Positions 28,601 to 40,600 of a stretch of DNA of 64,000 bases are shown here, piece after piece. The stretch is from NCBI RefSeq assembly GCF_039652555.1, contig NZ_JBDJAF010000001.1:496001-560000 (forward strand). The letters run 5' to 3'. Position numbers and translations under genes: made by a program. Within the stretch, counting starts at the first letter, position 1; each line of letters begins with the position of its first letter. The DNA is from Parafrigoribacterium mesophilum. GTDB lineage: Bacteria; Actinomycetota; Actinomycetes; Actinomycetales; Microbacteriaceae. A model generated the notes under the pieces. It saw only the letters and a program-made list of their open reading frames with translations, did not search any database and was not told where the DNA came from.

Positions 28601-31600
28601 ACCGAACCGTCGCCCTGTACCCAGTCGTTGCCGAGCTGCCCGAAGAGCACGTCATCGCCGGCCCCGCCCGCGATGTCGCTGTCCGCGAAGGTCGTCGCAT
28701 CCGGGCTGAAGCTTTGATCGAAGAGCTGGATGAACCGCACGTGCGCACCGCGTGGGTCTTGTTGGAATCCGTACGCGCTGCATGTCGTGGGGACGAGTCC
28801 GCCGGGGTCGATCCAACCGCACGGCAGTGACGAGCCGTCGTAGTTTGTTCCGGCGACGTTGGCCGAACCGTCGGCGGTGTCGAGGATGCTCGTGGCCGTC
28901 AGCACCCGGAACCGTGGGCTGTAGGTTGAGCCGGTGCGCAGGATGGTGGCGTTGTCTCCGGCGATGGCGTCGTTGCCGGTCCCGCCGTCGAGGTAATCCC
29001 CGTAGCGGCAGTCATCCGCACCGGTGCAGGTGCTGTGCGGTCCGTCGATGCCGCCGGTGCCGTCATAGCCGTCGCCGAACGCTATCGAGCCGGACCGGTA
29101 GTCAGCGCGGGCGTTGTAGCCGCCGGCTCCGCCGGTGTTGGCGCGCAGTGTGCCGCCGGCAAGTTCGATGGGGGCTCCGGTGTTGCCGCCGATGATGTCG
29201 TCGTCGCCGGCTCCGGCCGTGATCCGATCGGACCCGGCACCGCCGATCAGGATGTCGGCGCCGGCGTTGCCATTGATCAGGTCGTTGCCCCAGTTAGCGC
29301 TCTGCTGGGTGTCCAGGGAGGTCCAGCTGAAGGTGTGGTCGTTCAGCGGCACGTCGAACGGCAGCCCGATGGCCTCGATCCGGTAGCCGGGGTTGGCGAG
29401 GGTCGGGTCGGTCGGAGCAGCGCCGATCTGGATGCCGGCGACCCGGCCGAAGTCTCCGAAGGCAAGGTCGTTGCCGCTGTTGCCCCAAACGGTGTCGCTT
29501 CCGCCGCCGCCGATCAGGATGTCGTTGCCCAGGTCCCCTTCGAGGGTGTCGCCGGCGCCGTTCTGCTGCTCAACGCTCTGTAGCCACATCAGCTCGGTGG
29601 TGGTCTGCAACCGCTGGAGCCGAACGCCGCTCGTCGACACGAACGTGCCGGTGGACTCGTCCAGCGCCCAGCTGCGCGCATCCTGCACGTCTTGCACGAC
29701 CACGCCGTGATCGCCGAAGATGACGTCCTGGTCGTCGCTGTTGCCTGCCGCCGTGCTGGGTGCCGAGTCCAGACCTTCGCCGATGAGGACGTCGTGGCCG
29801 GCGACGAGGCTGTCCGCGTTCGGCAGCGTGCTGATGTCCACCGTCGGCACCGTGAGCACCCGGGTAATGACGTCGATGGTGATGCCGGAATCGCCGTAGA
29901 TCAGGTCGCGTCCGCGTCCCCCGAGGATGAGGTCGTTCCCGGAGCCGCCAGCGAGGATGTCCCCGGCCTGGCTGCCAAGGATGGTGTCGTTGCCCGCACC
30001 GCCGTACACGGTGACGCCGATGGACGGGAGGTCGGCGCTGCCGAGGCCTGAGTGCAGGGCGCTGGCGTCGATGAAGTCATTGCCGGAGTACTGGAACGAC
30101 TGGGCTACCGGGAAGACGTAGTTTGCCGCGTTGCCCACCGGCTCGATCGTCGGTTTCGGCCCGAACACGTGACCGGACTGCGCAGCCGGGTCGCCGCTGT
30201 ACCAGATGCCGTCCTGGGAGGTGTCACCGAAGATCACCAGCGGCGAGCTCGGGCCGGGTGACCCGGCGCCGACGCCGGGTCCGTCAAGGACGAAGATGTG
30301 GTCGCCGCCGATGCGGACAAAGCCGGTTTGCGGTGACGTCGCATCGAACACCGAGACGGTACCCGACGAGACCACCGGCGCGCCGGGTACAGCGCTCTCG
30401 CGCAGCAGCATGGTTTCGCCGTTGCTGCCGGAGAACCCGGTGATCGTGGCGCTGCCGAGTGCGGTCAGCCACGGGAGGCTGATCCGCTGGCCAATCGCGA
30501 ATCCGGCCTCAGTCCACGACTGTCCGTCGTTGCGAGTCACCCAGTCGGCAGTGTGGGTGAACGAGCCTGTGACCGTCAGGAGCGAGTTGCCGCCGCCCTG
30601 CACCAGGGTGAGGCCGCCGTGCAGCGAGGGGATGCCGGCCGGTAGCTTGTCGTCCTCAGCCTGGTCCGGCCCTGGGATCATCGTGCTGCGAATGATCAGG
30701 CGGTCGTTGCCCTGGCCGAGCATGATGTTCAGCACCTCGATGGTGGTCTTCGACGCATCCGTGATGAAGTTGCCGTTCGCGTCCACCGAGATGGTGCCGT
30801 AGCTGATGCCGGCGGGGAATGCGCTCGGTTCGCCCCAGGAAGTGGTGCCGTCGAAGGTGACCGCGGGGCCCATGCCGAACCCGGTGAGAGCGGTCGACCT
30901 GAGCTCGCCGGTCTGGTCGGCGCGGCTGCCGTCGTCGAAGACGTTGAGCACGTCGACCTGCCGTGCCTCCGACGGCTGTTGGCCGATTCCGAACGGCGGC
31001 GTGTTCACCTCACCGGGCAGGAGCACCGCGCTACCGAGAGTGTGGTGTTCGCCGGCGGTACCGCCGTCGATCTGCAGCGGTCCGCGGATGGCCGAGAGCA
31101 GGTGCGGCTGCTTCGGGAAGGTGAACAGGTCAGCGCGACCGGCGGGGAGCACGTAGTCGCCGTTGGCCGACACGGTCACGGTGACCGGGATCCACCAGTT
31201 GGACTGATCGAAGGTGATGGCCGGCGGGGTGATCGAGGTCTGACCGTCGCCGATCAGCGTCACCGTGACCGTGGCGGTCGGCGCCGCCAGCAGCCGGACA
31301 GTGAAAGTGTCAGTGATCCCCGGAGTGGATCCGCTCGGCACACTGACCACCGTGGTGCCGCCCGTTTGTGTGGAATAGACACCTGGGGTTTCGTCGTCCA
31401 GCACCATGATGTCGAGCATCGCGGTGACGCTGTCGTATCCGGTGTCCCGGCCGGCGCCGGTGTCTGTGGTCGCGGTGAACCGCAGGGTCGTGTAGCCGGC
31501 GTCCTCGCGCTGGAAGTCGTCGACCGCCCGGGCGGTGACGGTGACCGGGCTGTTCCAATCGGCGGCGTCGAAGGCGATTCGATAGGTCTGGATGCCGCTT

Positions 31601-34600
31601 ATCACGGCGCCGAGGGAGAATCTGGTGTCCGCGCTGGAGAGCAGCACGCGCGCATCCGTCGGCGTGATGATGTAGCTGACGGTGCCGGCGGGGGCGCCCG
31701 GCAGCGCGACCGTGAAGGTATCGGTGAGCTGGGTGGTCACAGTGCCTTCGATCACCGTGGTAGCTGTGTCGGGGCTGCCGGACGAGTCACGCTGCACAAT
31801 CACGACTCCGGGGGTGAGGTTGTCGTGAACCATGGTCTCGACGTTGCGCACCACCGCGCCGCCGAAGGCCCGGTCGGCGCTGATCACGGAGTGAGCGACG
31901 GTCACGACGATGTCGCCCTGCGGTGTCAGATCGTTGGCCGCGGCGATCCAGACGGCCTGCGGTGAGTTCCAGTTCGCGGCGGTGAAGTGCAGGACGAGCG
32001 CACGGTTGGCGACCCCGGAGCCGCCGAGGCCTTCGTACTGCGGCACGCCGTCGACATAGACGGTGCGGAAGTAATTGTCCGCTGACGAGCACTCCGCCGC
32101 CGATCCGGTGCAGAGATAGACGGTGTCGGCTCCGGGGCGTGATTCCGCGGGACTGAGTGTCGCCGATACCGTGATCCACACGTCGGAGGTGGGCGCGGAG
32201 GCGAGCGAGACGGAGTACGAGTCGACGCTCCCGATCGAGGAGTCGTTACTCAGGCGACGCACGTCGGTGAAGCCGCCGGTCTCCGCGATGATGACGGCGC
32301 CCTGGGTCGGCCGGGCCACCGACACGTCGATGCCGGCGGTGACGATGTTGTTGTAGTTCGAATCGCTGGAGGTGACCAGCTGGTTGATCGTGGAGTGGCT
32401 GCCGCTCACATCGCGGCTGACCACATCGCCGACGACGTCGCCCGCGACGTTGATGATGTCGCTGCCGAGGCCGCCCAGAACCCGGGTTGCCACGCCGAGC
32501 GCGGTGGACAGGACGTCGATCGTGTCGTCGCCCTGCAGGGCATCCACTTCGACGACCTGCACGGCGCGGAACGTGACCGCCAGTCCGGCGCCGTAGATGG
32601 CTCCGGCGGTCACCACGATGTGGTCGGCGAACTCGGTGCCGAGGACGGCGAGCTTGTTGAAACCGGATCCGCCGTCGACAGACACAGGGGCGTTGATGTT
32701 GTACTGCACCTGATCGTTGCCGCCGCCGCTGCGGACGTCGGTCTGCGCCGCGGTGCTGAACCCGGAGGTGAGGGTCGGACTGGGCAGCACGCCGCTGACC
32801 GTCGCGCCGGCAAAGGTACCGGAGACGAGGATGCTCGAAACGGTCAGCGTCGAGGCGGTGACCGCGGTTATCAGGTAGGGCAGGCAAGGCTGAACAGCGG
32901 TCTCGACGCAACCGGCGAGGTTGTCGTTGGCCCCGGTTCCGACCAGCCCGATGACCTGGCCCGCGAGATAGCCCTCGGTGAGGAAGCTCCCGGTCGCCCG
33001 GGTGATGATGCTGGTTCCGGCGATCGCACCCGCGGCGATGACGAGCTCTGCGCGGGTCAGCGGTCCGCTGCTCAAGGATGCGGTGAACGAGCCACTCTGC
33101 TGCAGCGGTGCCGTCGTAGTCAGGCCCGTCGCGAGTGTGATGGCCATCGCGGAGACGGCGCTGATGATGTACGCGTGGGCGGCGTCGTTGTCGTTGCCTG
33201 TCCCAGCACCCTGGATCACCAGGGTCTGGCCAACCGCGAAGCCGTCGGCGAGGAAGCTGCCACCGGCGTCGATGCGGGCGATCGTGCCGGCCGTGCTGTC
33301 GATGACGACCGGGCCGGTGAACAACGGGCCCATGACGAGGGTGCCGTCGGCGTGGGTTTGCGCGAGCGCGAATGCCTGCACGACGAAGAGGTCGTTGCCG
33401 GCGTCGCCCTCCAGACGCAGGGGTGCGTGGTTGGAGTAAACGGTGAACGTATCGTCGCCGCTGCCACCCTGGGCGACCAGTGGTGCGCTCGTGCCCTTGG
33501 AAAGGTAGCCGCGCGTGGTGGCGATGGTCGGGAAGTAGTCGGATGCGCTCAGTCCGCTATAGGCGGCGTCGCGGCGCATGCCGAATACCTGGCCGACCTG
33601 GAAGGTGTCGTTGCCGGTCCCGCCATCGAGGGTTGTGGTGGCGGCGTTGTCGTCGACGGCGAAGTGATCGTTGCCACCGAGGCCGAGCACCGTGAGCATG
33701 CCGTTCAGGCCGCGGTCGTAGTTGATTCGCTCGGAGACGCCCGCGTAGCCGGAGGTCTCTGCGACGGTCAACGGATCGGCGCCGGACGGGTCGGCCCCCG
33801 GATGCAACACCGCAACGTAGGCCGGTGCGCCGCTGCCATAGACATCCGGGCGGGCTGAACTCTCGCCCGGGAGGTACGACGCGCTCCGCAGCAAAAAGAT
33901 GTCATCGGTGGAATAGGGCGCGCCCGTGACCGCGTCGATTCCGCCCACGGCGCTGTCTGCTCCGTAGATGGCGAGGGTGTCGACTCCGTCGGCCGGTGCA
34001 CTGCTGTCCAGAACGTTGACGACGTAGTGCGCGTCGCCGTGTGCACTGCCGTGGGTCCACACAATGTAATGGTCGGTGTCGGCTTGGCCGTCGAGGCTCA
34101 GTGTCGAGCTGGCTGGCATGGTCTGCAGCAGGTACACGACGAGAGTGTCCTCACCGTCTTCGGCCGGTGCGAAGCCCTTGTAGGTGGTCGGTGCAGCGGA
34201 GCCATAGGCCCGCGTTTGCCCGCCGAGCAGGCTTTGGTCGAAGATGATCTGATCGTCGTCGGCATCGCCGAACACGCGAACCAGTCCGCCATCGCCGGGA
34301 GTGATCTCCCCGCGCAGCACGATGACGGTGCCTTCGTTCGGCGTGGCGTCGGTGACGCCGGGGTGCCAGTCGCCGTGGATGTCGATGTTGCCCGTCGCCG
34401 TGGTGGGCTGGTTCGGGTCGAGAAGGTCGGAGTTACCGGTACCCGGGTCACTCGCTGTGGTGCTGGCGAGGATTTGGCCGTGCGGGTCGGTGATCACGTC
34501 ATCGGCGGACAGCAGCAGCACGTTGCCGTTGCCGGACTCGATCACCCCGTTCGGCACGTCCTGGGGGGCGTTTTCGACGACCAGGGTGCTGCCGGACTGG

Positions 34601-37600
34601 CCGAGACGGATGTCGTTGCCCTCGGCCGAGGTCTCGGTGGTCGTGATCCGCACGTCGCCGGCGACGGTTCTGGCGAGCAGAACGTTCGCCGGTCCATCGA
34701 GTTCGGTGAGGTAGATGCTCCGGTCGGCCTGGGCGGAGATCCCATAGTTCGCGGTCACCGCGCGGTCGCTCGCGGAGGCCTGGAACCAGTCCAGCGTGAA
34801 GGAACTCTGGTAGCCGGCGCCGGCCGCGGAGTTGATCTTGAGGTCGCCGGTGAAGACTCCGGTGGCCGCGTTGGTGAAGGCGCCGACGCTGCCGCCCAGC
34901 GCCAGCAGGTCAATGGTGTTGCCGATGACGTTGATGGCGGTGCCACCGGCGCCGAGGTTGTGGCCGTCCAGGATCGAACCGGCATCGGTGGTCAGGCTCA
35001 CGTCGGCGCAGGTGGCCAAGGTGGTGCCGAAGCAGGTGGTGACGGTGTCGACGTGCAGGTTGCCGGTGGTTTCGGTGAGTCGTACGACGCCGGCTGCGCG
35101 GGCGTTCAGCACACCGAAACGGTCAATCGAAGAATCGATCTCCAGGAAGTTGCTGTCGCTGCCGACGGTTCCTGCTCCTTCGGTGCCGGCGGTCAGGGTG
35201 ATGTTGACGCCGACCACCTCGGGAGTGGGTGAGGTCTGGGAGTGACCGGTGGCCGGTGGGATTGTGGAGCCGACCGGTGCGTCGACGATGGAGGCCGGCG
35301 AGGTCAAGGTCACATCATCGTCAGTGGATCGGACGAGGCCGGCGCGCAAGTCCCGGTTCGGCCCGGCCGCAACGATGGCGCCGACGGTGCTGGCGAAGCC
35401 GACGGTCGAAGGAAGCAGGGTGTTCTGAATCTGCAGGTGTACGGCGACGCTGTCGGCGTCGCTCTCGGTGAGGGTGACGAAGCCGTTGGTATCGGTGTTG
35501 ACGTTCCCGTTCTGGTGCACCTGCACCAGGCCGATGATGTTGATCCTGGTTGCGGTCGGCGTCGGGTCTGCCGCCGCCACGGTGATGCTGCCGTTCGCGC
35601 CCGTCGAACCGGCATCCAGCAGGCTGAAATCGTAGGTGCTCGCGACCGGGTGTGGGTTCGAGCCGAACGCGCCGACGTCGAAGGCGCAGGCCCGAGCGGA
35701 TTGGCCGGGGCAGTTCTGGTCCGGACGGAAGAAGTTGAAGTAGGCAGTGCTCAAGCGCTCGGAGGGTACGACCACCAGTACGCCCGGAACCGCCGCGGTC
35801 CCCGCGCCGTACAGCGTGGCGTGCAGCAGCAGGTCGAGGTCGTTGCCGGCCACCAGATGGTCGATGGCAATCGCGTAGGGCGGGTTGCCGGAGACTGCCG
35901 GGTCCGCGATCGATGGGTCGCGCAGCCAGGTCAGCAGATCCAGGTAGGCGTCGACACCGGCCGTGGCCGTGATCTCCAGCACGTGGCCGGCGAACTGCAC
36001 GAGGTCGACGTTGAGTCGGTCGGCGGCGGACCCGATGCTGCCGGCGGCGGCATCCAAGTGCAGGATGTTGGTGCGGATCAGCGAGGAGCGGCCGTCATCC
36101 GTGATGCCGGCGCGGGCCGTGCTCGAAACGATGGATCCGCCGACATTGAGGATGTCCGTTTCGCCGATCGGGTTTTCGATCGTGCCGTTGAGGGTCAGCA
36201 GCGAGGCGCTCGTATTGTCGACCACGACGAGGGTCGGCGTGACGTTCTGTACGAGCCTGAACGTCGCCGAGACCGCGTTGTTGCCCGGCGCCGTGTTCAG
36301 AGTGACCTTCGGGACGCCCAGTCGGTTGATGACATCGATGTTGTTCACGATCATCGGCAGAGCTGATTCGTTGATCAGGGTGACGCCGTTAAAGTTCTGC
36401 CGGAAGGTGAAGGTGCCCCAATAGTGAGTTCCTACCGGGCTGCCGCCGGTGATCGAGCCGCCATCAGACGTCATGTAGATACTGCCGCGGTCGTTGTTCA
36501 CGATGTCGCTGACCGTCACCGTGCCGGTCAGCTGCGCGTGCAGGTCCGGGTTCGGCACGCCGTTCACTGTGACATTGATTGCTGTGGCAATCGTGCCGTC
36601 AGGATTGACGACGAGATAGGGGTCTGGCCCGGAGTTCACCACGACATCGGAGTTCCAGTCGATGTTGCGGTGGGCCGTGGTGTCGTCGGTGTCGACGTTG
36701 CTGCCGTTTTCGGCTTGCACGTATAGTGCCAGAGCGCCGTCACCGTTGGAGACCAGCGGCGAGGCGGGTGCGTTGTGGGCTTCATTGATACCCGGGACCA
36801 GTCGCGGACCGGCGTACACGGTCACGCCCTGGTGGCCGGCGACGTTGTTCCCCAGCGTCACCTCTGTTCTGGAGCTATCTGGCGAGATACCCAGGCAGTA
36901 GCAGCTGGAGTCGTGGTCGTTGTGATAGGTCAGGTCGAGGTGGCGGGCGCGCACATCCACGCCGTAGCGGCCGGTGATCGTGCCGCTGTCAGCGCTCGTT
37001 CCGTCAAGTAAGGCGGTGTCGTTGGAGGTCACGAAGATGCCACCGCCAACATGAGTCGCACCGAACAGCGCATACATCGTCGCGTGTGCGAACATCCGGT
37101 GGTCGCCGCTGGAGCGGGCCAGTACCTGCACGGTGTCGCCGGAGATCTGTGCGCTGGAGCCGATCACCGCGGCGGTGTCGTCCATGGCGTTTGTCGTGGC
37201 ATCCGCGGTGAAGCCGCCGGCGAAGCCGCCGCCTTCGCTATGCGCGTAGTCGTTGGTGCGCTGGTTGCTGGTGGCCGAGATGACGACGTTGCCACCCGCG
37301 GTGATCGCGGCGCCCGAACCGACGCTGGCAGTGCTGCCCGAGTGGACGGTCAGCGTGGAGTTCACGACGCCGACGGCGATGAATCCGCCTGAGCCGTTCT
37401 CGGTGGAAACCGAATCCTTCGTCGAGGCGGCCGACGTGATCGTGACATCACCGCTGGCGGTGATGTTGGCCGCGGTGAATGCCCGCACAGTGGCGCTATC
37501 GGTCAGGGATGCCGTTGGCATCTTCACGCTGATGACACCACCGCCGCCGCCGGCCGCTGAGGCACCGGAAACACCGTCTCCGGGCGGCGGGGACAACTGA

Positions 37601-40600
37601 CGCAATGAGGTGTAAGGCTGTCCGGCGGCGGGTGTGGCCGAGGAGTAGAGACCGTAGAGGGCCACGTTGAAGGGGAACGGAACGGGTGTTCCCAGGTCGA
37701 TTCGGATGCTGTCGGTCGGACACTGGTTTGGATCGGCCAGGGTGCAGCCTTGGAGGGCCAGGCCGGTCGCGAAGATTCGCTGGGCTCCGTAGATGTCGGC
37801 AGCGGTGGTCTGTCGCCCGTCGGGGCCGTCGGTGACGCTGGTGTTCAGTGTGACGGATGTGCCGTCCAGGTGGTTCAGCGTGAAGCTTGATACGGTCGGA
37901 TTGTCGACGAGGTAGGTGTATCCGTCGGTCAGCCCGCCGATCGGCGCGGGCACGATCTGCTGGATTCCGCTGTCGTCGGCGGGTGCCACCACGGCGATCG
38001 GTTTCGGCTCGTCGGTGCACGTGTCGGTCCCGCATGCGTAGCTGTGCGCCGTGGTGTCGTACCGCGTTGCCGCGAGCTGGATGACGTACTGGTTTACAAC
38101 GATGACGTAATAGGTGCCGCCGTTGGCCAGCCCGCCCACCAGTTTTCCCGTGGTGCGGTAGACGACCGCCTGGCCGGTGGTGAGCCGGTGCGACACTTGG
38201 ATCGGCGTGCCGTCGTCCCTGAGCCCGGTGACCGGTCCGACGACAATGTTGTGCTGGCTGGCGTCGGGTTGGTAGCAGTTGTCCTGGTCGGAGCAATCAG
38301 GGTTGACTCCGACCGCGGCCATCCGGAAACCTAAGGCGTCGGGCGCCCGGTAGGTCACTCGTTGGCCGTCGGTGAAGCTGTTGGCCAGGTTGATCGTATT
38401 TCCGCTGACGTGGTCCGGAGTGAATTGTAGTGCTGCAACGGTCGCCGCTGCAGCACTGGTGTAGAGCTGAATCGTGGTCAGGTCGATGACTCGGACGTAT
38501 AGTTTTTGACCGTTCTGAACGGTTCCGTTGATGGTGCCGTCCCCAGCGAGAATGACGGTGTCGCCGTCGATGAAGTTGTGCGGGGAAGCGAACCGGATCA
38601 CCGAGCGGTTCGGGTCAACGCCTGCGGTGCCTGACAGATCTCCAGCATCGATGGTGCCGGTGCGGAATGTGTCACCGAATTGCACACTGTCTCGGTCTGT
38701 GGCGATGACGGTGTACACACGGCCGCTGGTAAGGCCGGGCACCGAGGTGCCGAAGTAGATGACGGTGTCACCGTTGCTCAACCCGTGGCTGGGGAAATAC
38801 AGGGTGTCGTTGCCGCTGCTCACGTTGGCGACGTTGGTGGTGGTACCGCCGTCGGCGTGGGAGCCACCGGCCAGGTAGGTGTCGCCCAAGGAGGCCCCGG
38901 ATGCCTGAGTCTCGGCGTGGACGCTCACGTCGCCGCCGGCGATCACTGTGACGTTGCGGCCGAGGTGCGCATCGACACTGGGCCGGGTGATGGCAGTGGC
39001 TACCGCGATGCCCACATCGAGGCCGCCGCCACCGTAGCTCTTGGCCGTCGCATCCGCTTCTGCTCGAACCGACGTCGCGGTCACGGCCAGGTTGCCGCCC
39101 AGACTCACCCGGGTGGCGGAAGCGGTGTCGCCGGTCGAACCGATGTAGGCCAGGACGGTGGGAGCGACGGTGCTGGTGGCGCGGGTGGCGCCGACCTCGA
39201 TCGCTCCGCCCGCCCCGGCGATCGAGGACACCGCGACGGTGGACGTATCGGTTGCAGCGACGGAGAGCGAGGCGGGAGTGCCGGCGGGAGTGCTGCCGAT
39301 CGTGACTCCGTCGGCCACGTGCGCATCCGTGCTGCCCGCCGTGGTGCCCTCGGCCTCGAGTACTGCGACGCCGATAAGACCGCCGGCTCCCCCGTTGGCC
39401 GCCACGGTGGTGGCCCCACCGTGGGTTGCCGCTATCTCGATGATGGTGTTCGGGCTGATGATCTGGGCACCGCTGCCGATGCTGGCGACGGTGTCGCCTC
39501 CGACGCTGCCGTGGGCGCCGGCGCCAGCCCCACCGGCAAGGAGGCCAATACTGACGACCAGGATGTGGGCCGCGGCGACGTTGGTTCCGCTCGCGCTGAT
39601 GGACAACTTGCCGGCCTGAATCAGGGTTCCTGCAAAGCTGGCGGAGGCGCCGCCGTTGTCGCTGGCCGAGGCGATCAAGGCGCTGACGCTGACGCCGCCG
39701 CCCGAGCCGCCGTCAGTCGCGGCATCCGCGCGGTCCTTCATGGTGGCAGCGATCGACAGGTCGGCATCGCCGAGGTCGAGCACCGATCCGTTCTGCACGG
39801 ACGCCTTTACTTGTGCCTCTGACGTGATTTCCGCGTCGGAGTTCGCTCCCCCGCCGGCGAGGATCCCCACTGCAACCGGGGTCGATTTGGCCGTTGCGGT
39901 ATTCGTTCCGTTCGCCCTCACCGTGAGGGCACCGCCGACGACCGATCCGAGGAACGACGCGATCACGCTCCCCTGGATCTTCGCCGTTGGGATCGTTACA
40001 CCGATACCCGCCACGCCCAGGCTGCCGGCATCCGACGTGGCCTCGGCAAGGTTGATGCCGGCAGAGTTGAAGTTTGTCGCGCCGGAGACCGCGAGGTCAG
40101 CTCCCGAGGAAGTGGCGGAGACATCAGCATCTGCCGTGATGTGCGCGAAGCTAGCCGCGCCGGCACCGCTGTAGGTACCCAGGCTGGCCGACACCGCATC
40201 AGCTTTCGCGTGATTTTCGCCGGTTGATGCGACGTTCAGGCTACCGGCTGCGATCGTCCCGCCAACCGCAGCTGTGACTGCCCCCGCGACCGTAGCCCCT
40301 GCGGAGAACGCACCGACGCTCACCGAGCCGCCGCTGCCACCAGCCGCTTGAGCATTCGCAGTGTTCGTGGCGTTCGCGCTGACCTCGAGTGCGTCCGTTG
40401 CGGTGATCTCCGCCGCCGCACCGATCTGAGCGATTGTCGTGGCGTCACTGGTGATCTCTGCGGTGGCGGTGGCCCCAGCGCCGCTCGCCAAGCCGATCGA
40501 CACCACGATGGTGGTCGCCTCCGCCGAGTTCTGCCCGATCGCCTCCACAGTGAGACTTCCTACGCTCAGGATGCCGTCCACTTCGGCGAGGACGCCACCC

